DNA of 64,000 nucleotides from Coleofasciculus sp040219735 (GCA_040219735.1 JAVJRX010000194.1), one strand, 5' to 3'. Positions 41,201 through 49,052 are shown, numbered from the stretch's first letter. The notes: a model not told the origin generated them from the letters alone. Program-made: numbers and translations.

Positions 41201-42988
41201 CTCTTCTTGGCTGGGTTCAGCCGGAGTAACCTCTGCTGCTTTTTCTTCTACTGCGGGAGTTTCAGCCGCACCATCTTTAACTTGAGGAGTTTCTGTTGTA
41301 GGAGGAGTTTCTATCGCAGGTTTCTCAAGTTGCTCAACTTGCGGCTGAGGTAAGGGTTCAGATTTGGGTGCATTTGTCCCCGGTTGAGGAATCGCCGCAA
41401 TTTTTTGTTGGGCTTGCTGTAATGCTTGTTCTAAAGCCGCTTTGGGTTCTTGACTCGGATCAATAGTTTGAGCAGCACTCTGATCAGTATTATGCATCTG
41501 AGCCTGCTGCTGTTGCCAGATATCCGTTAAAGATGTCCCCTGATTGGCTTGACTTAAATCAGGGATTTGGATACCTCCAGCACCTGTATTGGCTGTTTCC
41601 GTATTAGCTGGAGTTTCAGCCGCTTTTTCCTGGGGTTGAGTTTTCCCTTCAGTATCAGTCTGTGCGGATTCAGCTTCCGGTTGAGGCGCAGTACCTTCTG
41701 TCTCTGGTTTAGGTTCTTTTGTGGGTGCTGAGGTAGCTGGAGATTCAGTTGAACTATCTTGTGCTTTGGATTTAGCTTCAGGTTTTGGCGCTGGCGCAAC
41801 TTCAGGTTGAGTTTCAGTATCTTGTGCTTCTAGTTTGGCGTCTGTGGTGGGTTCGGCTTGAGGAGGTGGCTCGATTTTCCCTTGGGGTTGATTCGACGAT
41901 TGGGGTTGAGCCGGAGCAGGTTTTTGTACCTCTTGAGTCTCTGTCTCTGTGACTAACGGCTTATCCACCTTGTCTTGTGCAACATCTGGTGAAGTTTCCG
42001 TTAGCTGGAATTCTGCACCTGTGGCTGTTTGAGCATTAGGCGGTGGAAGTTCTTTAGCCGGAAGTGGCGGGGAATTCTTATCTACAGATATTTTATACGG
42101 ATTTTTATTAGATGTAGCTGGAGACTCCTGCTCCTCAATCGTCTTAGCTGGTAGCGTAGGAGTGAGGTTATCTCCCTGTAACGATAATGGGTTTTTATTC
42201 AAACCCCTAGCACTCGCTATGTCAGCTTTCGCCTGAATGGTTCCTGTGTGCGTTTCCTCTTCCTTCTCTTTCTGTTCCTGCTCACAGGCGGAACATGAGC
42301 GCTGAACCGTTTCTGACTGACTCGATTGCTGAACATTAAACCGATTCAACCCGTTGAAGACAGAATGAGTTCTCTGTTCTATTTTGGGATGATACTGTCC
42401 TAACCCATTCTGAAGCACATTCCTCTGCACCGGAGGAGACTCTTTCCCCTGAGTGTTAACGGGAATAGTCAGCAAGTTGGAACTCAAACGCGATACTCTT
42501 TCTTTTTGAGCTTGTAAATTCGGTTTTGGGGATGGGTTGTTTCCACTCTCTGCTGCTGAGGGTTGAGCAGGGGTGACAGCAACTCCGTCTACTTCTGTAT
42601 CAGGGGATTCGGGATTCTGTGATAATTCGGCTTCTGAACCTTCCTGGCGCTGAACCGTCTCTTCTTCCTGACTCTCTGTCGCTTCAGCTTCTGAAACGTC
42701 TGGCTGTTGAGCGTTATTTTCTAACCCTGCATTAGCTGACTGTTTCTGTACAGGTGGCGGGGGTGGTGTTTTGGGTGCATTAACCGGGACATTAAGACCG
42801 TTATAGCCGACAAAGGCTGACTGCTCCAATTTCTGTTGTAAAAACGCCTTCTGTTCCTCCGGTGAGCGTCTTACCACAGGTTCCTGGGGTTTCGGAACTT
42901 GGAAACGGCGTCGCTGCAACGGATTCGGCGCGGACTTCCGACTCAAGGGTGAGAAATTTGGTTTGCGGATGGGTTCTCGGAAAGACAT
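38267..42988 (-). CDS. 1573-residue repeat protein with C-terminal serum-amyloid-A-like domain
   Basis: Residues 1-75 are basic and Pro-rich. Residues 80-700 are a low-complexity Pro/Glu/Gln linker containing VQRSCSACEQEQKEKEEE (228-245), a mark seen in eCIS-associated (DUF4157-type) proteins. Residues 747-880 are about 12 copies of an 11-mer (ELEADKQAKGN). Residues 1101-1320 are about 20 copies of another 11-mer (SWxGEKxNxAx), then three 22-residue units (SFVKEKGSQGL NLLQQTGAAVG). Residues 1477-1573 match serum amyloid A along their length: YFDMREANWIGADKYFH, EFISDIRE, DQKANNYGR and RPENLPDEY. It has four Cys as two CX3C pairs (1496/1500, 1557/1561) that vertebrate SAA lacks. There is no signal peptide. 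It is probably a secreted or injected effector; no secretion genes are nearby. Confidence 0.85.
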   Translation of the reverse strand: MSFREPIRKPNFSPLSRKSAPNPLQRRRFQVPKPQEPVVRRSPEEQKAFLQQKLEQSAFVGYNGLNVPVNAPKTPPPPPVQKQSANAGLENNAQQPDVSEAEATESQEEETVQRQEGSEAELSQNPESPDTEVDGVAVTPAQPSAAESGNNPSPKPNLQAQKERVSRLSSNLLTIPVNTQGKESPPVQRNVLQNGLGQYHPKIEQRTHSVFNGLNRFNVQQSSQSETVQRSCSACEQEQKEKEEETHTGTIQAKADIASARGLNKNPLSLQGDNLTPTLPAKTIEEQESPATSNKNPYKISVDKNSPPLPAKELPPPNAQTATGAEFQLTETSPDVAQDKVDKPLVTETETQEVQKPAPAQPQSSNQPQGKIEPPPQAEPTTDAKLEAQDTETQPEVAPAPKPEAKSKAQDSSTESPATSAPTKEPKPETEGTAPQPEAESAQTDTEGKTQPQEKAAETPANTETANTGAGGIQIPDLSQANQGTSLTDIWQQQQAQMHNTDQSAAQTIDPSQEPKAALEQALQQAQQKIAAIPQPGTNAPKSEPLPQPQVEQLEKPAIETPPTTETPQVKDGAAETPAVEEKAAEVTPAEPSQEETPESASEPPEPAEPEQPQVQPEDKALPETEPQPEAEVQEAPEPKAKEPEPQEPETPEIEQQETEQNVEEAVQSAEPAVAAKGAESNVTVKPVDEQQVKSGQVVQGDLLENPFDWAKGIFDSLKGDAAGKKSEVQSEYDNKQSQVDATKQEQGNQLDNDKQTKGSELDADKDTKGNELDTDKDTKGNELEADKNTKGNELDSAKNAKGNELEADKQAKAAELEADKQAKGNELEADKQAKAAELEADKQTKGTELQSEVKAKGTEVEAESQAKGTELQTDAQTQASELQGEETGLKQETTAKEQQVETEVADKVTNLENKAVEGKGELESNWTELENSAKTEMTAVETEAQQFSQTYMAKAQNFIAKLNGASAGAKQSEAQGNSQALQAKVDDTSAGVKPAAGQENGQALQAEWQALKTEVESTWSGIESKVAPVTQRVEQGWQGISQKAQDVSTQLQQQGEQVKTSVDQSVTSAGDYLNEKWTTLTGKASEGWTSFQGKVGEAKSWVGEKVNNATSFATEKAGAATNWLSEKANSAGTWIDEKTGGAFSWLGEKVNGASSWIGEKANSATSWMGEKVSSAEIFVADKANNATSWLTEKGTSAFNWVQEKGETAKNWLTEKGNSAVNAVGEKAGSFVSGLEAKGQSAVSTIQSKGSSILEWLGGQVSSLVSGVQGKATNVVSWLGDKVSGAKNWVQQKSSGAFSWLSDKAAGAGNFVKDTGSQGLNLLQQTGAAVGSFVKEKGSQGLNLLQQTGAAVGSFVKDKGSQGLNLLQQTGVAVGNFVKDTGGQAWNGIQQLGELGSDVLQWAGDEIKAGWEWTKNKVGEVGNWASEKASQGLAWAGEQVSQGWNWVQERWSDLSQWISESYSAISEIPSAINIFKNNYFDMREANWIGADKYFHCKANCEAAQLGSYGESTAEFISDIREEFDQKWKGDSPEASEEDQKANNYGREQGSSEPDGSCKNMCEKYRPENLPDEY

Positions 42989-43117
42989 TACCAGAGGTTC
43001 CCCCGATTTATGCAGGTCTTTTCTGTCCTTCCCAGGAGGCGCGATCGCGTCTATGAGATTGGTAGCAGAAAATCTCCTCGATCATACCCCCAAACAGGCG
43101 ATCGCACTTCACTCATC

Positions 43118-43460
43118 TTAGGAAAACTTAACATCCCCCGAAATAATTCCATCACTGACTAAACTTAGATTTCCCCCACTTACAAACGGGGTTTCTGGAT
43201 GATTCAGCGCCAGAATATCAATTCCATTATTCCCCTGAATATAAAGATTTCCCCCTGCTTGGGCTAAAAAAGGACTGGTTTGGTTATCCCTTACCAATAC
43301 CCTATCCTTCGCCAATAGATTTAAATTCCCGGTTGTTACCAAAGAGGGCGAGGGCGCACGTCGGTGCGCCCCTACGGTAACGAACCTTAAATCCCCTTGG
43401 TTCAATAACGTTTCTGTGTATGCTGTTACCTGATTAACAACAATATCTCCAGCGATGGGT
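43118..43460 (-). pseudogene. Duplicated fragment of the haemagglutinin-CHAT gene
   Basis: Nearly identical to about 34750-35075 inside the large haemagglutinin gene: both encode RDNQTSPFLAQAGGNLYIQG followed by NNGIDILALNHPETPFVSGG. Neither the start nor the CHAT end is present. Where the intact gene has about 21 bp coding AlaProSer-type sequence, this copy has a GGGCGCAC/GTGCGCCC hairpin module (about 43349-43383). It is a dead fragment next to the tRNA-Leu gene. The gap 43461-43573 has no gene. Confidence 0.85.
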
Positions 43461-43573
43461 TTTTTCCACTCCCCAAAGAGGCGCTCGCATTCTATCCCGC
43501 TTCATAAAACTTAAGCAACATTGATGACAAATAGTTTGTCACTGTAAAGCCGCAATCCTTTGTTCTTCTCAAA

Positions 43574-43655
43574 TGCGGACGAAAGGACTTGAACCTTCAC
43601 ACCTTACGGTACTAGAACCTAAATCTAGCGCGTCTGCCAATTCCGCCACGTCCGC
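43574..43655 (-). tRNA. trnL-UAG: tRNA-Leu (UAG anticodon)
   Basis: An 82-nt type II tRNA. The acceptor arms are GCGGACG and CGTCCGC with discriminator A. The D-arm region is TGGCGGAATTGGCAGACGCG. The anticodon stem CTAGA-TTTAGGT-TCTAG has UAG at positions 34-36. The long variable arm is TACCGTAAGGTG and the T-arm contains GGTTCAAGTCC. CCA is not encoded. Confidence 0.95.
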
Positions 43656-43818
43656 GACTCACTCGATAGCTATCATAGCAAAAACCTGGCGATTTTGTTA
43701 GCGGAGTTCGACGTAACGCTCAAAGCCTTATTTTCCCGTTGCTATCGCCTGAAAGCCTCCAGGTGTGCGTCAAGCCTGTGCTTATATCAAATTCAGGTTG
43801 AATACCCCTCCAGAACAC

Positions 43819-43848
43819 TGTAGAGACGCGCCATGGCGCGTCTCTACA
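43819..43848. repeat. Perfect 30-bp palindrome
   Basis: TGTAGAGACGCGCCA followed directly by TGGCGCGTCTCTACA, 56 bp downstream of the histidine-kinase-like gene end. Related copies are at 59841-59870 and inside hppD at 9019-9040. It may also serve as a terminator stem. Confidence 0.85.
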
Positions 43849-43904
43849 ATCCTGAAATAACCGGGGTTCTACCTGATTAGGTATCAATTCCCCATCCCCA
43901 TCGT

Positions 43905-46145
43905 CTACGGGTTCTCCTCCCCAGGTTGCGGTAAGGGTAGAGTAATTGTCACCGTACTTCCTTCTCCGGCTTGAGACTCTACCGCGATCGCACCATTTTG
44001 TAAATCCACACAATGTTTAACTAGTATCAGTCCTAAACTACTCCCCGTCACCCCATCACCATGACTATTGGTGTCGAAGGCGTTGAATAAGACATTTTGC
44101 TCAGGTTCGGGAATATTACTCCCAAAATCCGGAATACGAAACACTATCTGTACGTCTTGACACAACAATTCCAACTTGATCGGACTATCCTCTGGTGAAT
44201 AGCGCCATGCACTAATCATCAAATTTGTCAACATCCGGCGCAACAATTTTTCATCAGCAACGCGACAACAAGATTCAGGACTGACAAAGGTAATTTGGCG
44301 TCTCGATGGTGTACGCTCCTGTAACTGGGTGATTAATTCCTGACACAACTGAGTTAAATCTAGTTCGGTGGGATTTAAAGGTAGTTGTTTGGATTCAACC
44401 TTATTAATCCACAGCAGATCATTCAGGATTTGGTTGATCCGGTGAGCATTCCCTTGGATGCGCTGGAGATAGTAAAGGTTGTCGTTCTCGGTGTCGAAAT
44501 CGGGGTTATTTTCCAGGTATTTAGCATGGGAAAAAATCTTGTTCAGAGGATTACGAAGTTCTTGGGTAACCACTGAAGCCAATCGGGAAAGATGGGATTT
44601 GAGCGCCCGATATTCGGCTTCTTTTGCCATAGCTTCGCTAACAGCTACCCTCGCCTGTTTTTGTTCACTCAAATCTTTAAACGTGATCACAATGGCGCTA
44701 CCATCCCCGTCGAGATTCTCCAAACGAGTCATCGTGTACTCGTAATCCTTCACCCCCTCAACCGTGGTTAAGGTAATTTCGTCGGTCTTAGACTCTCCCG
44801 TGTTTAAAACCAAGTCCCGTTGAATATCCAACTGTTCCATCTGTTCGGCGGACAACTTCAGATCATGCCAAGTTTTACCGATAAAATCTTTTTGCTGGAG
44901 TCCCCACGCCTGGGCTGCGGCTTGATTCACATAGACATATTTGCCCGTGCGATCGCACACTAGAAAAAAGTCACTGGAATTTGAGAGAATCGCATTAAGA
45001 AGTTGTCCGAGTTGTTCGACTGAGGTATCCGGCGTTGGGGGAGAGGGGGTGGCTGGAGGTTTCTTCTCTGGCTGACTGGCGGCTTGTTTGACCGCTTGCT
45101 GCTGCTGAATCGCTTGTTGCTGACGAATTGCCTCTTGTTGCTGTGCTTTGAGGCGTTTTTGCTCACTAATATCCTCTAGAATACAAATCGCTGAAGTGGG
45201 TTCGTCTGAAGTCCCCAATACCAGCGCCACCGTCAGGCGCCCCCACTCAATGGTGCTATCCGGATGCTGGAGAGGCTTCTCCAATTGGTAGGAGTGACGT
45301 TCACCCGCTATCAATTGACGAAACATTGCCGATTCCATTCCTGACTTATCTAAATTCATCCACGTCATCAAAGTGGGTGCTAATTCATCAGCCGGACAAC
45401 CGAGCATTGCCTGTAGTTTCGGGTTATATTCGATCAGGTTACCCTGATGATCCAAAAGTCCTAACCCAATGACCGTGTGCTTCACAATGGAGTCAAACAG
45501 GGGATGATTGTGGGATTGCATGGAATCTTTATAGCGTGCGATCGTTAAATCTTGCAACCGCCAGCGCAATCCAATCACCTGACCCGATGGGTTTTTCACA
45601 GGCGCGACGGTTAGGGAAGCGAGGAAGGAGGTATTACTACGGGGTTGAATCTGGACGGGCCAATTATTGATTGACTCACCCCGTTGTAACTGACTCAACT
45701 TGTAAAAAAAATCGCGCCGTTCCTGGGTAGCGACAAAAACGGCTAAAGATTTGCCCACCAGACGTTCTGGAGAAAAGTTGAGCATATTGGCGGCGGCTTG
45801 ATTTGCCTCAAAAATGATCGCGTCGGGATTGGTGACGAGGTAACCATCGGGGGCAAACTCAAACAATTCCCGGTAACGCTGGCGTTCAGCTTCTATGGTA
45901 ATCTGGCTTTGCGCTAATTTATCATTTTGTTGGCGTAGTTCTCCGGCAGCAAATTGCAATTCTTGCAGGGAATGAGACAGTTGTGTCAAACTCTCCTGTA
46001 ATAAGTGTTGCTGCTGATTCGACATTTCCTCTGTGCGTAAAGACGCCTGTACTGGCAATTTAAATACTTCGTGTGCTTGTTGCCAAAGCGTTTCTACACG
46101 TCTGAGGGATAGGGAAATCTGTTGGTCAAAGGTTTCTGCGGTCAT
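43905..46145 (-). CDS. PAS histidine-kinase-like protein lacking the phospho-accepting His
   Basis: A 746-residue cytoplasmic sensor without membrane helices. Residues 40-90 are coiled coil. Three PAS domains lie at about 90-200, 215-330 and 380-495, with a Gln-rich stretch (335-355) between the second and third. The dimerisation helix reads SVVTQELRNPLNKI: Q528 stands where the phosphorylated His should be. In the ATPase domain the N-box is NLMISAWRYS, with Ser645 replacing the Mg-binding Asn. The G1 box is DFGSN instead of DxGxG, while GSSLGLILVKH of the G2 box is close to normal. It is thus probably a pseudokinase signalling by binding. There is no adjacent response regulator. Confidence 0.88.
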   Translation of the reverse strand: MTAETFDQQISLSLRRVETLWQQAHEVFKLPVQASLRTEEMSNQQQHLLQESLTQLSHSLQELQFAAGELRQQNDKLAQSQITIEAERQRYRELFEFAPDGYLVTNPDAIIFEANQAAANMLNFSPERLVGKSLAVFVATQERRDFFYKLSQLQRGESINNWPVQIQPRSNTSFLASLTVAPVKNPSGQVIGLRWRLQDLTIARYKDSMQSHNHPLFDSIVKHTVIGLGLLDHQGNLIEYNPKLQAMLGCPADELAPTLMTWMNLDKSGMESAMFRQLIAGERHSYQLEKPLQHPDSTIEWGRLTVALVLGTSDEPTSAICILEDISEQKRLKAQQQEAIRQQQAIQQQQAVKQAASQPEKKPPATPSPPTPDTSVEQLGQLLNAILSNSSDFFLVCDRTGKYVYVNQAAAQAWGLQQKDFIGKTWHDLKLSAEQMEQLDIQRDLVLNTGESKTDEITLTTVEGVKDYEYTMTRLENLDGDGSAIVITFKDLSEQKQARVAVSEAMAKEAEYRALKSHLSRLASVVTQELRNPLNKIFSHAKYLENNPDFDTENDNLYYLQRIQGNAHRINQILNDLLWINKVESKQLPLNPTELDLTQLCQELITQLQERTPSRRQITFVSPESCCRVADEKLLRRMLTNLMISAWRYSPEDSPIKLELLCQDVQIVFRIPDFGSNIPEPEQNVLFNAFDTNSHGDGVTGSSLGLILVKHCVDLQNGAIAVESQAGEGSTVTITLPLPQPGEENP

Positions 46146-46212
46146 CTTCTACTACACAAATAGCTGCACCCTTTTAACCTCCCTATTTTCTACTATTGTT
46201 CCGGACTTTGTC

Positions 46213-46347
46213 TTGATAGAAAAGGCTATTCGGGTATAATGTCCTGACAACTCTTGCCCACCCTAAATAAAATCTGATTATGCCAGTCAGGGGGAGGAAT
46301 GTCGGCAAAATTCAAGGATAGCTGAATGATGAATTTCCTTTTTTTAT
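46213..46347 (+). ncRNA. Predicted small RNA with own promoter and terminator
   Basis: A promoter TTGATA (46213-46218), 16-bp gap, TATAAT (46235-46240) faces no gene on its strand. About 70-100 bp downstream AAATTCA (46308-46314) and TGAATTT (46330-46336) form a stem followed by CCTTTTTTTATT. The transcript would be about 95-100 nt. It contains GGGGGAGGA five bases before an ATG that opens only an eight-codon frame (MSAKFKDS). It lies between the divergently placed histidine-kinase-like gene and the end of uspA. Prediction only. Confidence 0.45.
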
Positions 46348-46367
46348 TCCCTGTTCCCTGTTCCCTG
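46347..46367. repeat. Tandem heptamer TTCCCTG x3
   Basis: Three exact copies of TTCCCTG at 46347-46353, 46354-46360 and 46361-46367, then AATGACGAATGACCAATGA at 46388-46406 just beyond the uspA stop. Both are heptamer repeats. Confidence 0.85.
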
Positions 46368-46404
46368 TGAAAAAGTTCCTTGACTAATGACGAATGACCA
46401 ATGA

Positions 46405-46833
46405 TTATTCCTCCCCCTTAACCACTAATACTGAACAAGGGGCATCAGCCACCACCTGACTACTTACCGAACCTTGAACAATCCGCTGTAAGCCCGTTAG
46501 TCCACGAGTACCAATCACAATTAAATCCGCGTGATAAATATGAGCAAGGCGAATTATTTCTGCGGAAGGGTCACCGTTAACAATTTGAATTTCACTGGGA
46601 CAAGGTAGTTTAGCTTGATACAGTTGCAGTTGCTGTTCGGTTTCTTGGTAAAGGAACTCCTCAGAAGGATGCGGGCGATCAAGGGGGATGTCCATTTCAG
46701 GATCTTGAGGAAGCATGACATTGCACAGGATAATTTTGGTGGCTGATGTTATTTGTAGGTTGTCTAGGGTTTCAATTAAGCGATAGGTTGGCTTGGAGCT
46801 CTCGAGAGCTACCAGAATCGTCTTTAGCACCAA
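46405..46833 (-). CDS. Universal stress protein (UspA family)
   Basis: A 142-residue protein with a single Usp domain: strand ILVALESS at the start and the ATP-binding pattern G-x2-G-x9-GS (IGTRGLTGLQRIVQGSVSSQ), ending APCSVLVVKGEE. The complete motif suggests it binds ATP. Usp proteins assist survival under stress; the specific role is unknown. It stands alone; hisD lies 165 bp upstream on the same strand. Confidence 0.93.
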   Translation of the reverse strand: MVLKTILVALESSKPTYRLIETLDNLQITSATKIILCNVMLPQDPEMDIPLDRPHPSEEFLYQETEQQLQLYQAKLPCPSEIQIVNGDPSAEIIRLAHIYHADLIVIGTRGLTGLQRIVQGSVSSQVVADAPCSVLVVKGEE

Positions 46834-46998
46834 AATTTCTCCTCATCGTGAGCGATTGTGAGCGATTGGCTCCCAGCAATAGGAATTTTCCCTCTTGAGC
46901 AGAGGTTTTGTCTACTGGCTTGACAAATTCTTATTGTCATTCGTCATTCCTTGTGAATGATTGAGGACGAATGACTGACGGATAACTCACCAATCCAG

Positions 46999-48306
46999 TC
47001 AATCGTGCCTTTCGCCAAAGGTTCGTAAGCGCACGGAATCCCCATGAGAGGGTAATCCTTCGGCTTGTGCCAACACCTGAATGGCGCTTGCCATTTTATT
47101 CAGGGCGGTTGAGGAATATTGAATGAGACTCGAGTGCTTCATGAATGTCTCAACACCCAACGCCGAAGCATAGCGAGCAGCACCGGAGGTGGGTAAGGTG
47201 TGATTGGGTCCGGCGATATAGTCCCCAACGGCTTCTGGGGTGGATGTTCCCAGGAAGATGGCACCAGCATGGCGGATCTTTTCGAGTAAGTCCCAGGGTT
47301 CGGTGATTTCTAATTCTAGGTGTTCGGGGGCAAACTCATTGGACAATTCTGCGGCGATTTCCAGGGAATCGACGACTACAATTAATCCGTAGTGCGCGAT
47401 CGCTTTTTCGGTAAGTAGGCGTCGGGGATGATCCTGAAGTTGCCGTTTGACTTCAGCTTGCACGCTTTTTGCCAGTTGAGCGTCTGTCGTCACCAGGATA
47501 GCCGCGGCTAGCGGGTCATGTTCTGCCTGCGCCAATAAATCGGCGGCGATATAGACAGGGTTGGCAGCACTATCGGCAATAATCAGTACCTCCGATGGAC
47601 CAGCCAGAGAGTCAATACCCACAGTCCCGTAGATGAGTTTCTTTGCCAGGGTGACGTAGATATTTCCTGGACCTGTAATCACATCCACCTTGGGAATGGT
47701 TTCGGTGCCATAAGCTAAAGCCGCGATCGCTTGGGCGCCTCCGATACGGTAAATTTCGCTGACTCCGGCTTCTTGGGCGGCGACTAACACGGCTGGATTA
47801 ATCTTTTTCTCCAAGCCCGGTGGCGTGACCATGACGACTTGAGGCACTTTTGCCACTTTAGCCGGAATCGCATTCATTAACACCGTACTTGGGTAAGCGG
47901 CTCGACCACCAGGAACATAGAGTCCGGCGCGATCCACTGGCGTGTAACGTTTGCCCAGCACCACCTCATCATCGCCAAAGTGCACCCAAGATTTGGGGAC
48001 ACGTTGTCGGTGAAAGGCTTCAATCTGCCGTGCTGCCAACTGAATCGCATCCAGGAGTTCCTTGGATACTTGCTGGTAGGCAGCATCCAGTTCTGAGCCA
48101 CTGACACGCAGTTGCTCAGGCGTTAAGCATTGATGATCGAATTCTTCGGTATAGTGCAAGAGGGCTTTATCCCCTTGGCGTTTTACCGTCTGCAAGACTT
48201 CTCGCACCGTCGCCTCTTTGTGCATGATTCCATCGTGGGAGGTGCGATCGCAGATCCGCCGTAGTTCAGTTTTTGCCTCAGCCTGCTGAGTGATTATTCG
48301 CAGCAT
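46999..48306 (-). CDS. hisD: Histidinol dehydrogenase
   Basis: Catalyses the last two oxidations of histidine synthesis (L-histidinol to L-histidine) with NAD and Zn. The 435-residue length fits. It shows the family's PVDRAGLYVPGGRAAYPSTV, GGAQAIAALAYGTETIPKVD, ITGPGNIYVTLAKK, the zinc-ligand region DLLAQAEHDP (Gln and His), SNEFAPEHLEL and GPNHTLPTSGAARY. It is complete. A structured GC-rich hairpin lies in its probable 5' leader (48343-48398). Confidence 0.97.
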   Translation of the reverse strand: MLRIITQQAEAKTELRRICDRTSHDGIMHKEATVREVLQTVKRQGDKALLHYTEEFDHQCLTPEQLRVSGSELDAAYQQVSKELLDAIQLAARQIEAFHRQRVPKSWVHFGDDEVVLGKRYTPVDRAGLYVPGGRAAYPSTVLMNAIPAKVAKVPQVVMVTPPGLEKKINPAVLVAAQEAGVSEIYRIGGAQAIAALAYGTETIPKVDVITGPGNIYVTLAKKLIYGTVGIDSLAGPSEVLIIADSAANPVYIAADLLAQAEHDPLAAAILVTTDAQLAKSVQAEVKRQLQDHPRRLLTEKAIAHYGLIVVVDSLEIAAELSNEFAPEHLELEITEPWDLLEKIRHAGAIFLGTSTPEAVGDYIAGPNHTLPTSGAARYASALGVETFMKHSSLIQYSSTALNKMASAIQVLAQAEGLPSHGDSVRLRTFGERHD

Positions 48307-48342
48307 GGAGTCGGTGTGCCTATCATGAGGTATTACCCGTGG

Positions 48343-48398
48343 GAGACTAGGATAGGATGAGGGAGTTCCCTGACCGGGAGTCCTCCTTTCCTAGTCTC
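48343..48398. promoter_or_regulatory. Structured leader between hisD and rpsT
   Basis: GAGACTAGGA (48343-48352) pairs perfectly with TCCTAGTCTC (48389-48398). Inside, GGGAG/CTCCT-type pairings give a second stem. It lies 37-92 bases upstream of hisD on the minus strand and 120 bases upstream of rpsT on the plus strand. It could be a leader structure for either gene or a terminator. Confidence 0.5.
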
Positions 48399-48519
48399 TC
48401 TTCTCTAGCTTACCTGGATTTTTCTGGAGTCGCGATACTTTTGACATAGATGTTATAGTGGTTGTTCTGGTATTTTGGAATATTGGTAATCGTAAACGTT
48501 AGTTTTCCTGAAGACTCCT

Positions 48520-48846
48520 GTGGCTAATAGCAAGTCTGCTCTTAAACGTATTAAAATCGCTGAACGGAACCGAGTTCGCAATAAAAGCTATAAATCAGCG
48601 GTGAGAACGCTGATGAAAAAATATTTTGAGGCGGTTGAGGATTACTCCCGTCAGCCGTCGCCTGAATCGTTGCAGGATGTGCAAAATCGCCTGTCTGCGG
48701 CGTACAGTAAAATAGACAAAGCCGTGAAGCGGGGCATCCTGCACAGTAACAATGGTGCTCGCAAAAAGTCCCGCTTAGTCAAGCGGTTCAAGAATGTACA
48801 AGCTCAAATGAACCCAGCATCGGCTGAAACATCAGAGGCGTCATAA
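48520..48846 (+). CDS. rpsT: 30S ribosomal protein S20
   Basis: A 108-residue 16S-binding protein of the small subunit. It starts with GTG (48520-48522) and reads ANSKSALKRIKIAERNRVRN, typical of cyanobacterial S20. The basic core ends RKKSRLVKRFKNVQAQMN and is followed by an Ala/Ser/Glu tail. The order rpsT-tatD-rpoB-rpoC1-rpoC2 is the usual cyanobacterial one. Confidence 0.96.
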   Translation: MANSKSALKRIKIAERNRVRNKSYKSAVRTLMKKYFEAVEDYSRQPSPESLQDVQNRLSAAYSKIDKAVKRGILHSNNGARKKSRLVKRFKNVQAQMNPASAETSEAS

Positions 48847-48981
48847 TTAGCTGATCTAGGGATGGGATCACCCGGAATCAGCGTCGGGCAAGTAGAGCGC
48901 CAAGAAATTGGGCATATAAGTAAGTTAGTCAGGTGAGTTACATCTGAATATCTGGCACAATTTTCAGCAAGCCCCGGCATC

Positions 48982-49005
48982 AGCCAAGAACTTGAGTTCT
49001 TGGCT
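48982..49005. repeat. Single module A palindrome
   Basis: AGCCAAGAACT TG AGTTCTTGGCT between rpsT and tatD. It matches module A of the composite repeats at 5149-5171 and 20007-20034, here without B, C and D. Confidence 0.85.
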
Positions 49006-49052
49006 TAGAGCTACTGCCCGTCTTAGGTAAGAATTGAGCAGGAGAGGACACA

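Noticed and set aside
37291..42988. Calling the cluster a full contractile injection system
   Set aside because: No sheath, tube, spike or baseplate gene is present; only cargo-like features can be supported.
48441..48459. TTGACA and TATAGT as rpsT promoter
   Set aside because: Only 7 bp separate them, too short for a sigma-70 pair; the promoter is left uncalled.
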